From Mnemiopsis leidyi (Eukaryota; Ctenophora; Tentaculata; Lobata; Bolinopsidae): a DNA stretch of 51,536 nt. Position numbers and translations under genes: made by a program. How positions within the stretch are numbered: position 1 is the stretch's first letter; every line of letters starts with the position of its first letter. The stretch lies in contig JH153927.1 of assembly GCA_000226015.1 (NCBI GenBank), positions 257,510 through 309,045 on the forward strand, read 5' to 3'. Shown piece after piece: positions 32,573-44,070 of this stretch. The notes beneath the pieces were generated by a model. That model had not been told where the DNA came from. It searched no databases and saw nothing but the letters and a program-made list of their open reading frames with translations.

Positions 32573-35500
32573 ATGACAGAACGTCTAAATGAGTTATCAA
32601 ACAACGTTCTTATTACGTTACAGTCCGGAAAGAAGATAACAGAAGCGGTAGTGAGTCTGAGAGAATTGTACCTCTACTTGTTCAAACATAGCGTACCTTT
32701 ACCTTCCACTACATACAACTACCTCCTCAATGCCATACAGGTTTGTTGATTCTTCGAACTAGAATGCTATAAAGCTGCCTTTTTGTTTGCACCGCATAAC
32801 GGGTGATGAATTTAGTTCTGCTGTCAAAGATCAATCTTGCAGATGTTTGCATTCGAATTTCGATTCCCAGATTTGCCAATCCTAGAGGAGGGCACTAAGC
32901 GCATTTGCCTATGCAATTGTCTTCGGTCAACTCAGCCGAATGGCCAGGAAACCGTGATTCAGGGTTAAGTGAGGATGGTCTCAGTTAAAAGATCTAGAAT
33001 CTTCTTTTAGAAGCCCCTTCAGTATAACAATAAAAAAGCCTGGGTACAGGTGTAAGAAATACAAAAATCATGTAAGAACTTTGATGAGTTTCAAATTTTT
33101 AAGTATTGTTGTACCGTATCGCTTCTGCAGGTTAGAGAATTAAGTCTTTAACATATCAACTCCTCAGGACAGACAAAACAGCCGGCTTGGTAACCCCGTG
33201 ATATGTCAGCTGACAGTTCTGGTGCTCTTCCAGGCGAACAGACCAGTTAAACAGTTACAGAAGGGTTATACTAGGGTTGGAGATCTTCTTAAGGTATAGA
33301 GAGTTTTACAAATTTATTCATTCATTTGGATAGGATAGATTTTAGTATATTCTTGGGAGTTACAATCTGTATTATAGATCCTAAAATTGTAACATCTATA
33401 TCTACCTGTATTTCTAAATCTTTCGTTAGAAGCCAGGCATGACATTCAGACCACACAGTCAGGTATAGCAATAACTAGGGAATGTCTGCACCACCTGATA
33501 TCAGATCTAGACATAAAGCTGCTCTTTATACAACCCACCATATGGGCTAGTGCTCTACAGCATGTTATGATGTAGTAAGCAGTCACGTGTTTGTGTTAAC
33601 TTAACTGTGTCCAGATAAGATATAGATCGTGTGTTCAAATCGTGCGATCTGATTTATTGTAAAAAGTTATCTATGAAATAATTATCGTTGCCTTGTGCTG
33701 ATGAGAGCTGTTACAGAATTCAATCCTACATCAATTGTACAATATGATAGTTTGATTCTGATTTAAATTCCTATCACTGTTTAGCAAACTAAAATCAACA
33801 AAATATCACGATTCGCATCGCCCCCTCTTATACAAACATCCCCAGCTCGAACAAGATGCTGACATTCCAAGAGTTAAACACGATCAACACCCACATGTAC
33901 AACTTCATACGATGTAACCCCGCCCTGGTCAAAAGATCAATATTCTCCCGGTCCCAAAAGTTTTACGGTCCGAACAAGTCGCCCCTCAACACCCCCCTGA
34001 CTGTTCTCTGTACTTCGTCCAGCAGCAAACCTTCCCCTCTCCTTCTTTTGCAGGTTCACATCTTGTGTGTCTCCTCAAGTTTAGTGTTGTAAATATCAGA
34101 CTGGTAAGATAGGATATCTCATTGCTGAGGTTGATCACCGAACATACTTACTATGTATTTCGCCTTTGTGCGGTTCCACTAAAACTCTGTCTTTCAGGCT
34201 ATTTCCTTCTCTTCGCTCCGAAGGTGGTTGTTGTTCCTGCCATCTGAACCCATGGTAAGTGTTATTCTTCAGCTTCACATCAAGTTAAGATAAGACTCTT
34301 AACCCTATAACAGACGAACAAATAGTATTTCTCTTACTCTAGAGCCTCTGACAATAACAAAGACTAAGCAAGTCGCGGCTACAAGAATTAGAGACTTTCA
34401 CACTCAGTCCGTTCCTACAGGAGGTGTTTCCAACAACAAGCAAGTCGGACTTAGTGTCGGAGTACGAGGTAGCCAGCCAGGCCGGAGGGGCTAGCACTAC
34501 CGCTCAGTCTACCATATATTCCAGGGTTACTGATTCTAACTTCCAGCATCAGGGAATCTATAACGACAACTTTTACGACATGAGTTAGTCACTTAGCTGC
34601 ATTTTCATAATTAGTAAATAGCCATTAGCTGCATTTTGATGAATCGTGAATTGCATGATTTTTTTCTCAAATTATTCCAGGCATGCAATTTGTTTTAATG
34701 CTGGTTTCAGAGCTATAATTGCTTGTCCTATTTAATTATTAATTCAAAAAAAAAATTCAAAAAAATGCATTTAATTAGAATAGTAAAAACTAAGACAGAA
34801 CTCCTAATGCTGCACCGAACTGTTAAACTTGGCATCTCATGGCCATGTTGCACTAGACTGCCTATACTGTCTCTGACTCCTCTATAACCCAGGAAGTGAC
34901 ATCAGTGCAGCTACCCGGTACAATCCCCGTATCTTGAACCTCTCTATAACCAGTAGAACAGGAAGTACTATACTTGACGAAGCGCTCAATCACGTGACCT
35001 TGGTTATAGAACACTGTACTCAGCTCCATCTCAACAGTAAGGACAAGGTAGGGACTGGAAAGAGGGTACTCTTTGAAATCTTTGTTATGAATAGAGCGAT
35101 AAGGTATTAGAGCATCTCCTGTGTCTTATTTTCTAAAGTCTGGACTTTTACTACTTGTCTTGTAGACTTCCCTTGGGTGAGTTGCAGCACACAAGCTTGT
35201 AACTTATTAATGTTTGGATACAGGTAGTTGGGTTGGCAGCGTTTCTGGAGTGTATCAAGATACTGGATACTATCTACGAGACATGTCAGTCTGTGGAGGT
35301 TCAACATGAGATACTGGCGGCAATGAACCTCATACTAGTCAATCTGAAGAGTGATAAAACTAAGTATATCCTCCTACCTGCTGCTCTCAATGTCGTCATG
35401 AAACATAGTCCTGAATACAAGGTGGGTTTAAGTGTTTTGTTTCGAAACTAGTTGGTTTGAACTTTAAATTTTACACTTAAAAATATATTTAGCTCCGAAT

Positions 35501-38500
35501 CATAGACAATCCATCTTGACACAAATTCCTCAACTTCCTTCTCCCCCAGCTGAACCCTGAGCAAAGCGAATACCTCACATTTCTATACTCTGACGTCATA
35601 GCTCGGAGCTATGAAACTTGCTCCCTCATGTACGAGATTGTAACGTTCACCCTCTCCTTCGGACCTCGCATCTCCAGACTCCTCCAGACCTACATTCCCA
35701 ACATTTTTAAGATTGTAGCGTATCGTCCCACCACTTTCGCCCGGGAGATTGCCATGATACTCCCACACCTGTATCATGTTAGTGTGCTGAAGGAACTGTT
35801 CCTGACTATCGTTCAGATGCCCGTCTTATCTGCTCTCATGCTGGCAAACTTCAAGGTAGATGAGATTTAAGTACTTGATATTCTGCCTGTATAATCATTT
35901 ACAGCATAGATGCTTCAAATTTGTAAGAGCAAAGTTGTCAAAAACCAAGTTTGAAAGAAAAAGTCGCGGACCAATTTGTTCCAGTAAACGACTTGTCAAT
36001 TGCCATCTCCGCCCGAGTATGATAATTTATAAAAACCAGTAGATCCACACCTAACTCCCCGTCTCCTAGACAAGTAGTAGTACAGACTGGTTGCTGAGAC
36101 TGAAAGCAAACAAGGTAGCTCCAGTAGACATTGTCAGACTGTATCCTGACCTGGATCTAGTTCATCCTCGTATAGTGGCTGCCTCACAGCTTGCTGCTGT
36201 CCTTCTCAAACTCCTTCTAGCTCAGGTACGTGTGTTATAATCATCAAGTTGTGGCATGGTATGTCTTTAGAGTCCTTGGGTGCTCCAGACCTTCGTTACT
36301 AATTTGTTGAATGGTATGTAATCAGAGTCCTTGGGTGTTCCAGACGATTTGATGGCTTGATTTGTTGAATGGTATGTAATCAGAGTCCTTGGGTGTTCCA
36401 GACGTTTTGATAGCTTGATTTGTGGCATGGTATGTAATCAGATTCCTTGGTATCACGTCACCAGATATTGACATGAGATATCAATAACGAGCTCGACCCT
36501 TGTCTCATGCAATCACGTGATAGCCGACTCCCTGGACAATGTCTAATGAGAAGGGCTGGGTTACAGTACCGTCCGGATCCAGTATCCAGTATAAATGGAA
36601 CCCACAAACAAGACTCATCAGAAATCTTACTAAAGATCAGATCACCTTCTCAGCTCCTCTACCCTACTCAGATACTATATCACGTGATGTCCAGTACAAG
36701 ATCCCCTCACAAGACATTCTCTGACTACTACCGACTTGGACAACAGATTGGTGTTGGAGGCTATAGTCGTGTGTGGAGCTGCACAGACAAACAGACTAAA
36801 GAGACGCGAGCCGTGAAGATCATTCAGGACAAGACCTGCAATAGAAAGTGCTGGTCGGCTGAACACGGTAAACAGATCCCCGAAGAAGCGGCAATCTGGC
36901 TGCCTCTCTCTCACCCCAACCTGGTAAAGCTGCTGGAGGTGTTCTACATCCCTGCTACCAAGTACTGGTTCCTCGTCATGGACTACGACCACCAGTATGT
37001 CGAGCTCTTCAACCACCTCGACAAGAACGGACCTCTGTCCTCCGCCAACGCTCGTGTTGTGACCAGACAGATAATCGAGGTAGTGAATTACCTTATCTCC
37101 TGCGGGGTGGATCACCGGGACATCAAGGACGAGAACATCCTGATCCACCCCACCACCCTCCATGTCAAACTCCTGGACCTCGGCTCCGCCAGTAAGATGA
37201 CCCCTGATGTCCCCTACACCAGCTGCCAGGGTACTGAAGTCTACACCCCTCCCGAGTTCTACCGACACCGTCGGTACTATCCTCTCCCTGGGTTAGTCTG
37301 GAGTCTGGGGTGCCTGGTTCACTGTCTCATCGCTGGAGACGGACCCTTCAGGACCAGACAAGAGGTGAAGCAGTACAGCGGAGTAGAGTGGGTCGATAAC
37401 AAGGACGTCCTCGCTAAAGACTTTGTAGAGAGGTGCATGATGAGGGATGAGACGGAGAGGATGAAGGTGGAGGAGTTGCTGAGACACCGGTGGTTTAATG
37501 AACCTGAGATTGACCCTAGCTTGGTCTAAATTAAACTTGGTGGGGCATTGCCTTCTATGTTTTGTGTTTGTTGATTTTACGATTGTTTTTATCTGCTATA
37601 CGTAGATATTGGACCGAACTCTATTGCAATTGCCAATAAATAAACCAACCATTCTATTGTTGTTGTTTTTAGCAGTTTAATTTTCAAATGAATATGTCTT
37701 GATTTTCTTTGCAAATAATTATATTAGGCAAACAATTGGATAAAGACAGAGCGTAAATTCTGAAAATAATTCTGAAAATACAAATCATTTACAGTTGGTA
37801 GAACATGGAGACACGCAGATATTTTGGGACTGTTTCACATACCTCTACAAAGTTCCAGACATTCCTGGCTACCAAGTCAACGTTTCTAAAGCTATCCTTA
37901 GTCATCTCAAACACGTAAGTTTATACTAGTCTTTAATAAGATTATAGTTTCTCGAACGATCTTTTTGGATTGATTTCCCTGCCAGAACAATCTTGACCCA
38001 CAGTTTCTATTCCCACTCAACAGGTGTGTCAGACGAGTCCAAAGAGGATAGTAACGGAGAATAGAGATAGAATGTTTGATTTTGTGCGGAAGATAGAGAC
38101 GTATCATGACAGTGATGTCAGTGCTAGACTTGTCAACGTTCTGGTTCCTCCTATCTGTCAAGTCGAACTTGATTCAGAGGTGGGCTGGCTTCTATTTTCT
38201 ACTTTTTCACGACATTTATTTGAAGTCGTATCGAAAGCCTTTAATGCCCAGGTCAGCCTAATGCATAGGTCAGCCTAATGCCTATGTCAGCCTAATGCTT
38301 ATGTCAGCCTAATGCCTATGTAAGCCTAATGCTCAGGTCAGCCTCATGCATAAGTCACCCTAATGCATAGGTCAGCCTAATGCCTATGTCAGTCTAAACT
38401 CTAATTCCTATGCAATCTTCTTCGGTCGACTCAGCCGAATGAGCAGAAAACAGTGATTGAGGGTAAAATGAGGAGGGTCTCCGTTAAAAGATCTAGAATC

Positions 38501-39293
38501 TTCCAGGAGCCCCTTCAGTATAACTGTAAAAGCCTGGGTACAGGTTTAACAAAATAATGATAAGTGTAATGATTTGCCAAAACAAATTTTCTTCATTATC
38601 TGTCTCAAAAATGTTTTCTCAAGTAAAACTCTAACCCTTCAAAATCGTCAGATCCACAAATCTCTACACAAGTCGGTGGAACAACAACTCTACATTATAT
38701 CAGCAATGTCTCACACATCTCTACTAAACTCACTGTTACTCCTACTAGTTGTTCTCTCCGCCAAGGAACCCACACTTAACGACAAAACTCTTACTTGTCT
38801 GGAGAATATCAAGACTAAGGTGGGTTGTTTATCACTAAATCTATAAATAGAACCTAAACCACTTTTCGTTGTTTGGTGACTAAATCTATAAATAGAACCT
38901 AAACCACTTTTCCGTGGTTTGGTGATGAAAACTGTACATGTCAACTTTGAAGTGGTATTTTCCACCAACAAAAAGCTAAAATTATCAACCTGTTTTTATC
39001 TTTAAGTTCACAAACTTAAATGGTAACCTGTTTTTTCTTTAAGTTTACAAACTTATGAGTACCTGTTTTTGTCTTTACAAAGATAAAAATTTCCCTACCT
39101 TCAGGTGACATCACGTGCCAGCACAATAGAGTCACGCTCTCTTTCCCAGCTGGTAGAAATGTTATCTTCCGCTCTCCGACTCGGGGGAGGAAGTTTAGTA
39201 GAGATTTACAAGAGTAGTGACGTCATAGGACATACCAACACTATGAACATGTTGGGGGCTCTTAGTTTTATTGATAAAGTTGCTACCGTTTGA
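32573..39293 (+). CDS. AP5Z1: AP-5 adaptor complex subunit zeta-1
   Basis: Fourteen exons in phase: 32573-32740, 33168-33293, 33450-33574, 33846-34053, 34198-34254, 34421-34583, 34893-35047, 35224-35421, 35550-35855, 36070-36225, 37795-37914, 38024-38179, 38652-38819, 39105-39293. The product is about 764 residues (human 807). It is all alpha-helical, like the adaptin solenoid. The best match is in exon 9: RLLQTYIPNIFKIVAYRPTT, then IAMILPHLYHVSVLKELF with IVQMPVLSALM, parallel to the human SFPNLFKFLAW...LLPALVDAG...LDLPCLTAVL region. Exon 5 (FSSLRRWLLFLP) matches the human FSMLRAWLL site, and exon 7 matches the helix ending in LIEQ. AP-5 works with SPG11/SPG15 on late endosomes and lysosomes for retrieval to the Golgi. 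Small acceptor choices (exons 3 and 6) were fixed by phase. Intron 10 contains a separate kinase gene. Confidence 0.86.
32850..33060. mobile_element. interspersed repeat, possibly SINE, copy A
   Basis: CTATGCAAT...TCTTCGGTC-ACTCAGCCGAATG through AGATCTAGAATCTTC, GCCCCTTCAGTATAAC and AAGCCTGGGTACAGGT is shared with 38400-38560. In this copy the start carries TTCGAATTTCGATTCCC, which resembles a pol III B box, so a tRNA-derived SINE is possible. It sits in intron 1 of AP5Z1. Confidence 0.6.
36250..36455. repeat. 55-58-bp tandem repeat upstream of the PIM-like gene
   Basis: Four copies of TGGTATGT(AATC)AGAGTCCTTGGGTG...CCAGAC begin at about 36257, 36312, 36370 and 36428, in AP5Z1 intron 10 just before the nested kinase gene. 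Confidence 0.9.
36507..37529 (+). CDS. PIM-like serine/threonine kinase, intronless, nested in AP5Z1 intron 10
   Basis: Uninterrupted frame of 340 residues; Met61, ten residues before the kinase homology, is an alternative start. Motifs: glycine loop IGVGGYSRVW (81-90), AVK lysine 104, alphaC PEEAAIW (125-131), catalytic loop HRDIKDENILI (203-213), metal-binding D224 in DLG instead of DFG, and the PIM-type activation segment GTEVYTPPEFYRHRRYY, then VWSLGCLVHCLIAGDGPF. HRDIKDENILI together with Y-x-PPE-x-x-x-x-RYY is characteristic of the PIM group. PIM kinases are constitutively active pro-survival kinases controlled by expression level. All catalytic residues are present. A poly(A) signal AATAAA is at 37635. 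Being intronless in a region of many-exon genes, it may be a retrocopy. It shares the host strand, so the host pre-mRNA contains it. Confidence 0.9.
   Translation: MQSRDSRLPGQCLMRRAGLQYRPDPVSSINGTHKQDSSEILLKIRSPSQLLYPTQILYHVMSSTRSPHKTFSDYYRLGQQIGVGGYSRVWSCTDKQTKETRAVKIIQDKTCNRKCWSAEHGKQIPEEAAIWLPLSHPNLVKLLEVFYIPATKYWFLVMDYDHQYVELFNHLDKNGPLSSANARVVTRQIIEVVNYLISCGVDHRDIKDENILIHPTTLHVKLLDLGSASKMTPDVPYTSCQGTEVYTPPEFYRHRRYYPLPGLVWSLGCLVHCLIAGDGPFRTRQEVKQYSGVEWVDNKDVLAKDFVERCMMRDETERMKVEELLRHRWFNEPEIDPSLV
38250..38395. repeat. 17-bp tandem repeat (GTCAGCCTAATGCCTAT)n
   Basis: About eight head-to-tail copies with small changes, in the AP5Z1 intron following exon 12, directly upstream of a second interspersed-repeat copy. 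Confidence 0.92.
38400..38560. mobile_element. interspersed repeat, copy B
   Basis: Second copy of the repeat at 32850-33060, same orientation, with TCTTCGGTCGACTCAGCCGA and AAAAGATCTAGAATCTTCCA followed by GCCCCTTCAGTATAAC. The B-box-like part of copy A is absent, replaced by the preceding minisatellite. Confidence 0.7.
38826..39085. repeat. two short tandem repeats in AP5Z1 intron 13
   Basis: A 45-bp unit (ACTAAATCTATAAATAGAAC...) occurs at 38834 and 38879, right after the exon 13 donor. A roughly 38-bp unit (ACCTGTTTTT-TCTTTAAGTTTACAAACTTA) then occurs about three times between 38988 and 39085, just before the exon 14 acceptor. Confidence 0.88.
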
Positions 39294-39829
39294 GTTACTT
39301 GTGGAGTTATACGTGCCAATACGGGCCTGTCTCATGAGTGATGTTTTGAAATGAACGTTGTTTTTCTAGTTGCATGGCGTAAAAACATGTCTCGCGCAAA
39401 CCAGAAAAAAATGTTACGGTAATTCTGAGTTGTATCTCCGACTATAATGACTTGTAATGTTTATTAAGTAAAGCGATTATTCTAATAAACTGTACAAAAA
39501 TCAAAATTCAAATCGTGACGTGATATTTACTATTTGGTTATCAAATTTTAAGTTAAGTTCTTTCTGTCCGACTGAATTGTTATGACTAGCCCAAAAATTC
39601 AAGTAAACGATAAGAAATCCCCATTCCGATTGCGTCATTTAGCATTTGATTGTAACAAGTAAATCAAATTATACGTACAATTATCATGAACCATCCCCTT
39701 TATAGCATCCTCAACTTAAGAGACCGGAAAAACAACTTTCGTGGTTATCCTCGTGCTGATCTCTTAAAGACCCAGTTACTCTATATATAGATACCTAATG
39801 GAATTATTTGTTTAGCTAAGCAGGATGTC

Positions 39830-42412
39830 ATGGAGTTACCCGAGGTCAGGAACTCTGAGTCACCTCGAGACTTGCTTAAGGACCTTGGTGATCACTACCT
39901 TGCTAGCGAGAAACGGAGTAGAAATGTAATTTACGGGAATCTCTTGCGAGAGGGGGTAAGGGTCAAGTTTATTAAAACATTTATGACATTTATGTTTAAT
40001 GTTATTGTCCATTTTCAAGTTCATGATGCTGCAATTGCTTATTTTCAAGTTCATTATACCATAATTATTTAACACTTAAACAACTTTAATAAGATGATAT
40101 GAGTCATCGTTGTTAATAGCTTCTTGGACAAAAATTCTGACTTATTTTTAACTAGGTTCTAAAGAATGAGGATAAAGTTCACTGGAGGGAAGATTTCGCT
40201 CATTACTGCTACAACCTCCGGTACAAAGGCTTCTACGATGATACCAACGTCCTTGAAGATAAAGTTGACCAGCTAGAAGGTTATGATTATAATTTTCCAA
40301 CTACTAGCAGAATTTAAAAGTTGAAATAACAAAAAAGTTCAATAAAGTTTTCAAAATATCATCATAAATTGATAATCAAGAAATCTTCGTCCCCTCCTTT
40401 TAGAGTAATATTTTCCCCCCGCTATGAGAGTAATATTTTCATCTAAACAGTGTTAAATCTAAATAGTGCAAGCACTAAACCTCCTGTCTTACAGAAGAAG
40501 AAGGAGAAGAGTCATGTGACAGACTAATGTAATATATAAACAGTGTTAAATCTAAATAGTGCAAGCCCTAAACCTCCTGTCTTACAGAAGAAGAAGGAGA
40601 AGAGTCATGTGACAGACTAATGTAATATATAAACAGTGTTAAATCTAAATAGTGCAAGCACTAAACCTCCTGTCTTACAGAAGAAGAAGGAGAAGAGTCA
40701 TGTGACAGACTAATGTAATATATAAANNNNNNNNNNNNNNNNNNNNNNNNNNNNNNNNNNNNNNNNNNNNNNNNNNNNNNNNNNNNNNNNNNNNNNNNNN
40801 NNNNNNNNNNNNNNNNNNNNNNNNNNNNNNNNNNNNNNNNNNNNNNNNNNNNNNNNNNNNNNNNNNNNNNNNNNNNNNNNNNNNNNNNNNNNNNNNNNNN
40901 NNNNNNNNNNNNNNNNNNNNNNNNNNNNNNNNNNNNNNNNNNNNNNNNNNNNNNNNNNNNNNNNNNNNNNNNNNNNNNNNNNNNNNNNNNNNNNNNNNNN
41001 NNNNNNNNNNNNNNNNNNNNNNNNNNNNNNNNNNNNNNNNNNNNNNNNNNNNNNNNNNNNNNNNNNNNNNNNNNNNNNNNNNNNNNNNNNNNNNNNNNNN
41101 NNNNNNNNNNNNNNNNNNNNNNNNNNNNNNNNNNNNNNNNNNNNNNNNNNNNNNNNNNNNNNNNNNNNNNNNNNNNNNNNNNNNNNNNNNNNNNNNNNNN
41201 NNNNNNNNNNNNNNNNNNNNNNNNNNNNNNNNNNNNNNNNNNNNNNNNNNNNNNNNNNNNNNNNNNNNNNNNNNNNNNNNNNNNNNNNNNNNNNNNNNNN
41301 NNNNNNNNNNNNNNNNNNNNNNNNNNNNNNNNNNNNNNNNNNNNNNNNNNNNNNNNNNNNNNNNNNNNNNNNNNNNNNNNNNNNNNNNNNNNNNNNNNNN
41401 NNNNNNNNNNNNNNNNNNNNNNNNNNNNNNNNNNNNNNNNNNNNNNNNNNNNNNNNNNNNNNNNNNNNNNNNNNNNNNNNNNNNNNNNNNNNNNNNNNNN
41501 NNNNNNNNNNAAGAAGAAGGAGAAGAGTCAATGTGACAGACTAATTAATATATTAAACAGTCGTTAAATCTAAATAGTGCAAGCACTAAACTTACCTGTC
41601 TTACAGAAGAAGAAGGAGAAGAGTCATGTGACAGACTAATGTAATATTTAAACAGTGTTAAATCTAAATAGTGCAAGCACTAAACCTCCTGTCTTACAGA
41701 AGAAGAAGGAGAAGAGTCATGTGACAGACTAATGAAGTTCCTAACCCTCCTATCCGGATCAGTGCCTCACCAGACTCAGCGTACCGGTCTGATACCTTCA
41801 GTAAAACTGTTAGAAGTGCAGGCCCACCACGTGCTGCCCAACCCGGATAGACGTTACCATGGTGACACGTGTGTTTCTGGGGGGCAAAGTTCGGGATATC
41901 TGATGTACCGGGATGACTTGTTTGAGAGGGTGGGCAGTTGTCCTGACATTGATGAAACTGAAAAGGTAAATTAAACATTCAGAATGGTAATTTTATGAAC
42001 ATACTTTAGCATCGTTCTCTGCAAATTAATGTGCCTGGTCTGATAAGTGATAAGCTTTTTCTCTCAGATGCTATCTGGTTTCCCTGAAAACAGTGCCGTG
42101 TCACGCTTCATCAGGCCCCAGAACAACAAACTCCCACCGCCCAAGACCACCCTGACTGGTCTCCCTGCCCCAGAGCAGACCCCCAGTTTCCAGGCTCTCC
42201 CACCACCACCTACCTCAGACCGGTACTTAGTTCCGGAATGTAGCAGTTCGAGACCGATATTAGCTGACCTGCCTGCTCTTCCTCCTCCTACCGTGACTGG
42301 GTATGTTGGGTCTTTTTTTCTGAACAAAAATTGTTCATTTCTCGATTTCTTTAAGGTGAGCACCCCAAATGTTTTAGGTACTTTCACGGATTTTCATGAA
42401 TATCTTTGTTAA
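39830..42412 (+). CDS. unidentified protein with an acidic linker and proline-rich C-terminus
   Basis: Exons in phase: 39830-39955 (start), 40156-40279, 41700-41965 (last copy of the repeated acceptor), then 42068 onward, either spliced at 42300 or read through to the stop at 42412. The product has an acidic helical start (SPRDLLKDLGDHYLASEK), a segment HWREDFAHYCYNLRYKGFY, a short acidic stretch (EEEGEESCDRLM), a middle region (LIPSVKLLEVQAHHVLP), and a C-terminus rich in proline (KLPPPKTTLTGLPAPEQTPS). No membrane segment or catalytic motif is visible, and I do not recognise the family. The gap in the 93-bp array means an internal exon could be missing from this model. Confidence 0.6.
40444..41735. 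repeat. 93-bp tandem array carrying repeated splice acceptors
   Basis: Copies of a 93-bp unit, each with CTGTCTTACAG|AAGAAGAAGG, occur at AAG positions 40495, 40588, 40681, then after the gap at 41511, 41607 and 41700. Each contains the first bases of an exon of the surrounding gene; only the last copy reads on into long coding sequence. The first post-gap copies contain several isolated indels, typical of low-coverage consensus. Confidence 0.95.
40727..41510. other. assembly gap (784 N)
   Basis: The gap lies inside the 93-bp array. The spacing from the last unit before it to the first after it (830 bp) is close to nine units, so the gap size fits about eight hidden copies. Confidence 0.97.
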
Positions 42413-42823
42413 GCTCTGTCTTTTGATCGGTAAAAAGTTTTTATTGCAAAATATAGCAAAATGCAGCAAAATGAATGCGATCTAATAATATACATGTTTG
42501 ATCTTAAAGATGATAACATTAAAAATTTCAAACTTCGTTAAGTATATCTGTTTGCATGACAAAGTGAGTAGTAAATATGTAAATTGGTAATTTACTTCAC
42601 AGCTGTACCAGTGTAGGTAATTAAATCAACTTAGTACAAAACAATCCGCTCGCTTCCACATTTGCAACTAGCAGCAATAATTAGTACAAAATCAATTGTT
42701 AAATTGTTGTATTCGAAATACGATATAATATAATGATTTATGATGTGTTGGTGAGAGATAATTTGAGAGTGATGACAAAGCCTAGCATTCAAATTAGTAT
42801 TATCGACCGACTTTATCTCACTG
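42413..42823. other. intergenic, no gene seen
   Basis: AT-rich spacer between the convergent unidentified gene and the first kringle gene. No further kringle-gene exon could be recognised here, though one would be expected because the last kringle exon ends at a donor. Confidence 0.45.
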
Positions 42824-42998
42824 CGAATTAGTTGAAGTGTACTTGACACGTTACTAAGCAACTAAGCTACGAATTATTCGAAGCGTACTTGGTACGTTAC
42901 TAAGCTACTAAGCTACGAATTAGTTGAAGTGTATTTGACACGCTACTAAGCAACTAAGCTACGAATTAGTTGAAGTGTACTTGACACGCTACTAAGCT
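42824..42998. repeat. 46-bp tandem repeat beside a kringle exon
   Basis: Four copies of GAATTAGTTGAAGTGTACTT followed by GACACG and an ACTAAGCAACTAAGCTAC block begin at about 42824, 42871, 42917 and 42963. The array ends 8 bp from the end of the third exon of the first kringle gene. Confidence 0.93.
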
Positions 42999-43005
42999 TC
43001 CATAC

Positions 43006-43649
43006 CTGCTGTAGAAGCATCGCAGTAAGGAATCCCACAATATTCCCATCTTGGTGAGGTTCCATGTGAGTTGTAGCACCACGGTCCTCCTGGTTCCCCA
43101 TCTGGGTTTCTACAGTAGTTGTGATCTCCTAGTCCAGCGTTAGGAAAACTGATAAAAAGTGCAGGAATTTCGGTTACTTTTGATATTGATCATCCTGAAC
43201 AAATATTGAAATTTGATGATATGTTTTTGTGTAGGTGTTACTTGTTTAATTCTACATCCCTCAAATGTAGATAATCTGGTTACGTTACAGCATCGACTGA
43301 ACTTACCTCTGAGGAGTCCTTCCATGATTATTTGGTGACTGCGAAGTCCATTTTTGACAAATTCGTCCATTCATTGTACTGCTCTTAAATCCTCTGTATA
43401 GGAAACCTTTCGGGTCGACTTCTCGGTTGAAACAATCAATGTTTTCTGAAATTTGACGTATAATACAGATAAAAACTAGACTGTTCTTTTTGTGTGGTTG
43501 TGACCCGAAAATGAAATTTGTCTGTCGAAAGTGTTCCCTACATTTCAATATGCACACATCTTATAGATATTTTAAGATATAATATCAAACTTTAAACCTT
43601 TTGATGTACAGAACACTGGAAGCGTTATCAGCAACATTATGAGCTCCAT
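43006..43649 (-). CDS. secreted kringle-domain protein 1 (partial)
   Basis: Three minus-strand exons (43649-43598, 43445-43307, 43148-43006) join in phase to about 111 residues, ending at a splice donor, so more exons should follow to the left. [17 protein letters not shown] is a signal peptide. The rest is one complete kringle: all six cysteines are present ([34 protein letters not shown]), along with the NxxH (PNNH) and NYCRNPD hallmarks. The kringle is a disulfide-linked triple-loop ligand-binding module of secreted and receptor proteins. No protease or other domain can be linked to it here. A paralogue with the same exon phases lies at 49445-50152. Confidence 0.85.
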
Positions 43650-44029
43650 CTTTTGCTATTTCCCCTTAAACGACTGTTAAAAACTTTAATAAACGCGTTT
43701 CTTTTCTAAGAATTCTTTACTTAAAGCTAAGACGTAAGCTGGTTCACAAACTAATTCACACACTCTTTGGCCGTTTTTAAAAATGCCATTGAAGTACTCT
43801 GCGGCAATACAGTTCTTGTCCGTTATTTTTCGGCGAACAAATGCAAAAAATGATATACGAAAAAGGAACACCCTTGATAATTGATAATTATTGATATTTG
43901 AGTAAAAATGAAGCTATGGAACCACTACAAAATTTGAAAAGAAATATAGTCAAGTGCTTTCAGTACTCGACTCCGCACCGGACGAAGTACTCAAACGCAG
44001 ATAATGAAATTTCGCCCATATTGTCTGGC

Positions 44030-44070
44030 CATGGAACAAATTATAGACAACATTAAGAAGAAGCAGTTAA
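44030..44070. repeat. dispersed direct repeat, copy A
   Basis: CTGGCCATGGAACAAATTAT followed by AGACAACATTAAGAAG occurs here and again at 44912-44950, about 880 bp apart in the same orientation. Probably part of an old duplication or short element. No coding function. Confidence 0.75.

Noticed and set aside
36675..37268. 197-residue minus-strand frame
   Set aside because: Antisense shadow of the PIM-like kinase; no motif, no splice support.
40710..41531. 273-residue minus-strand frame
   Set aside because: Runs almost entirely through N.
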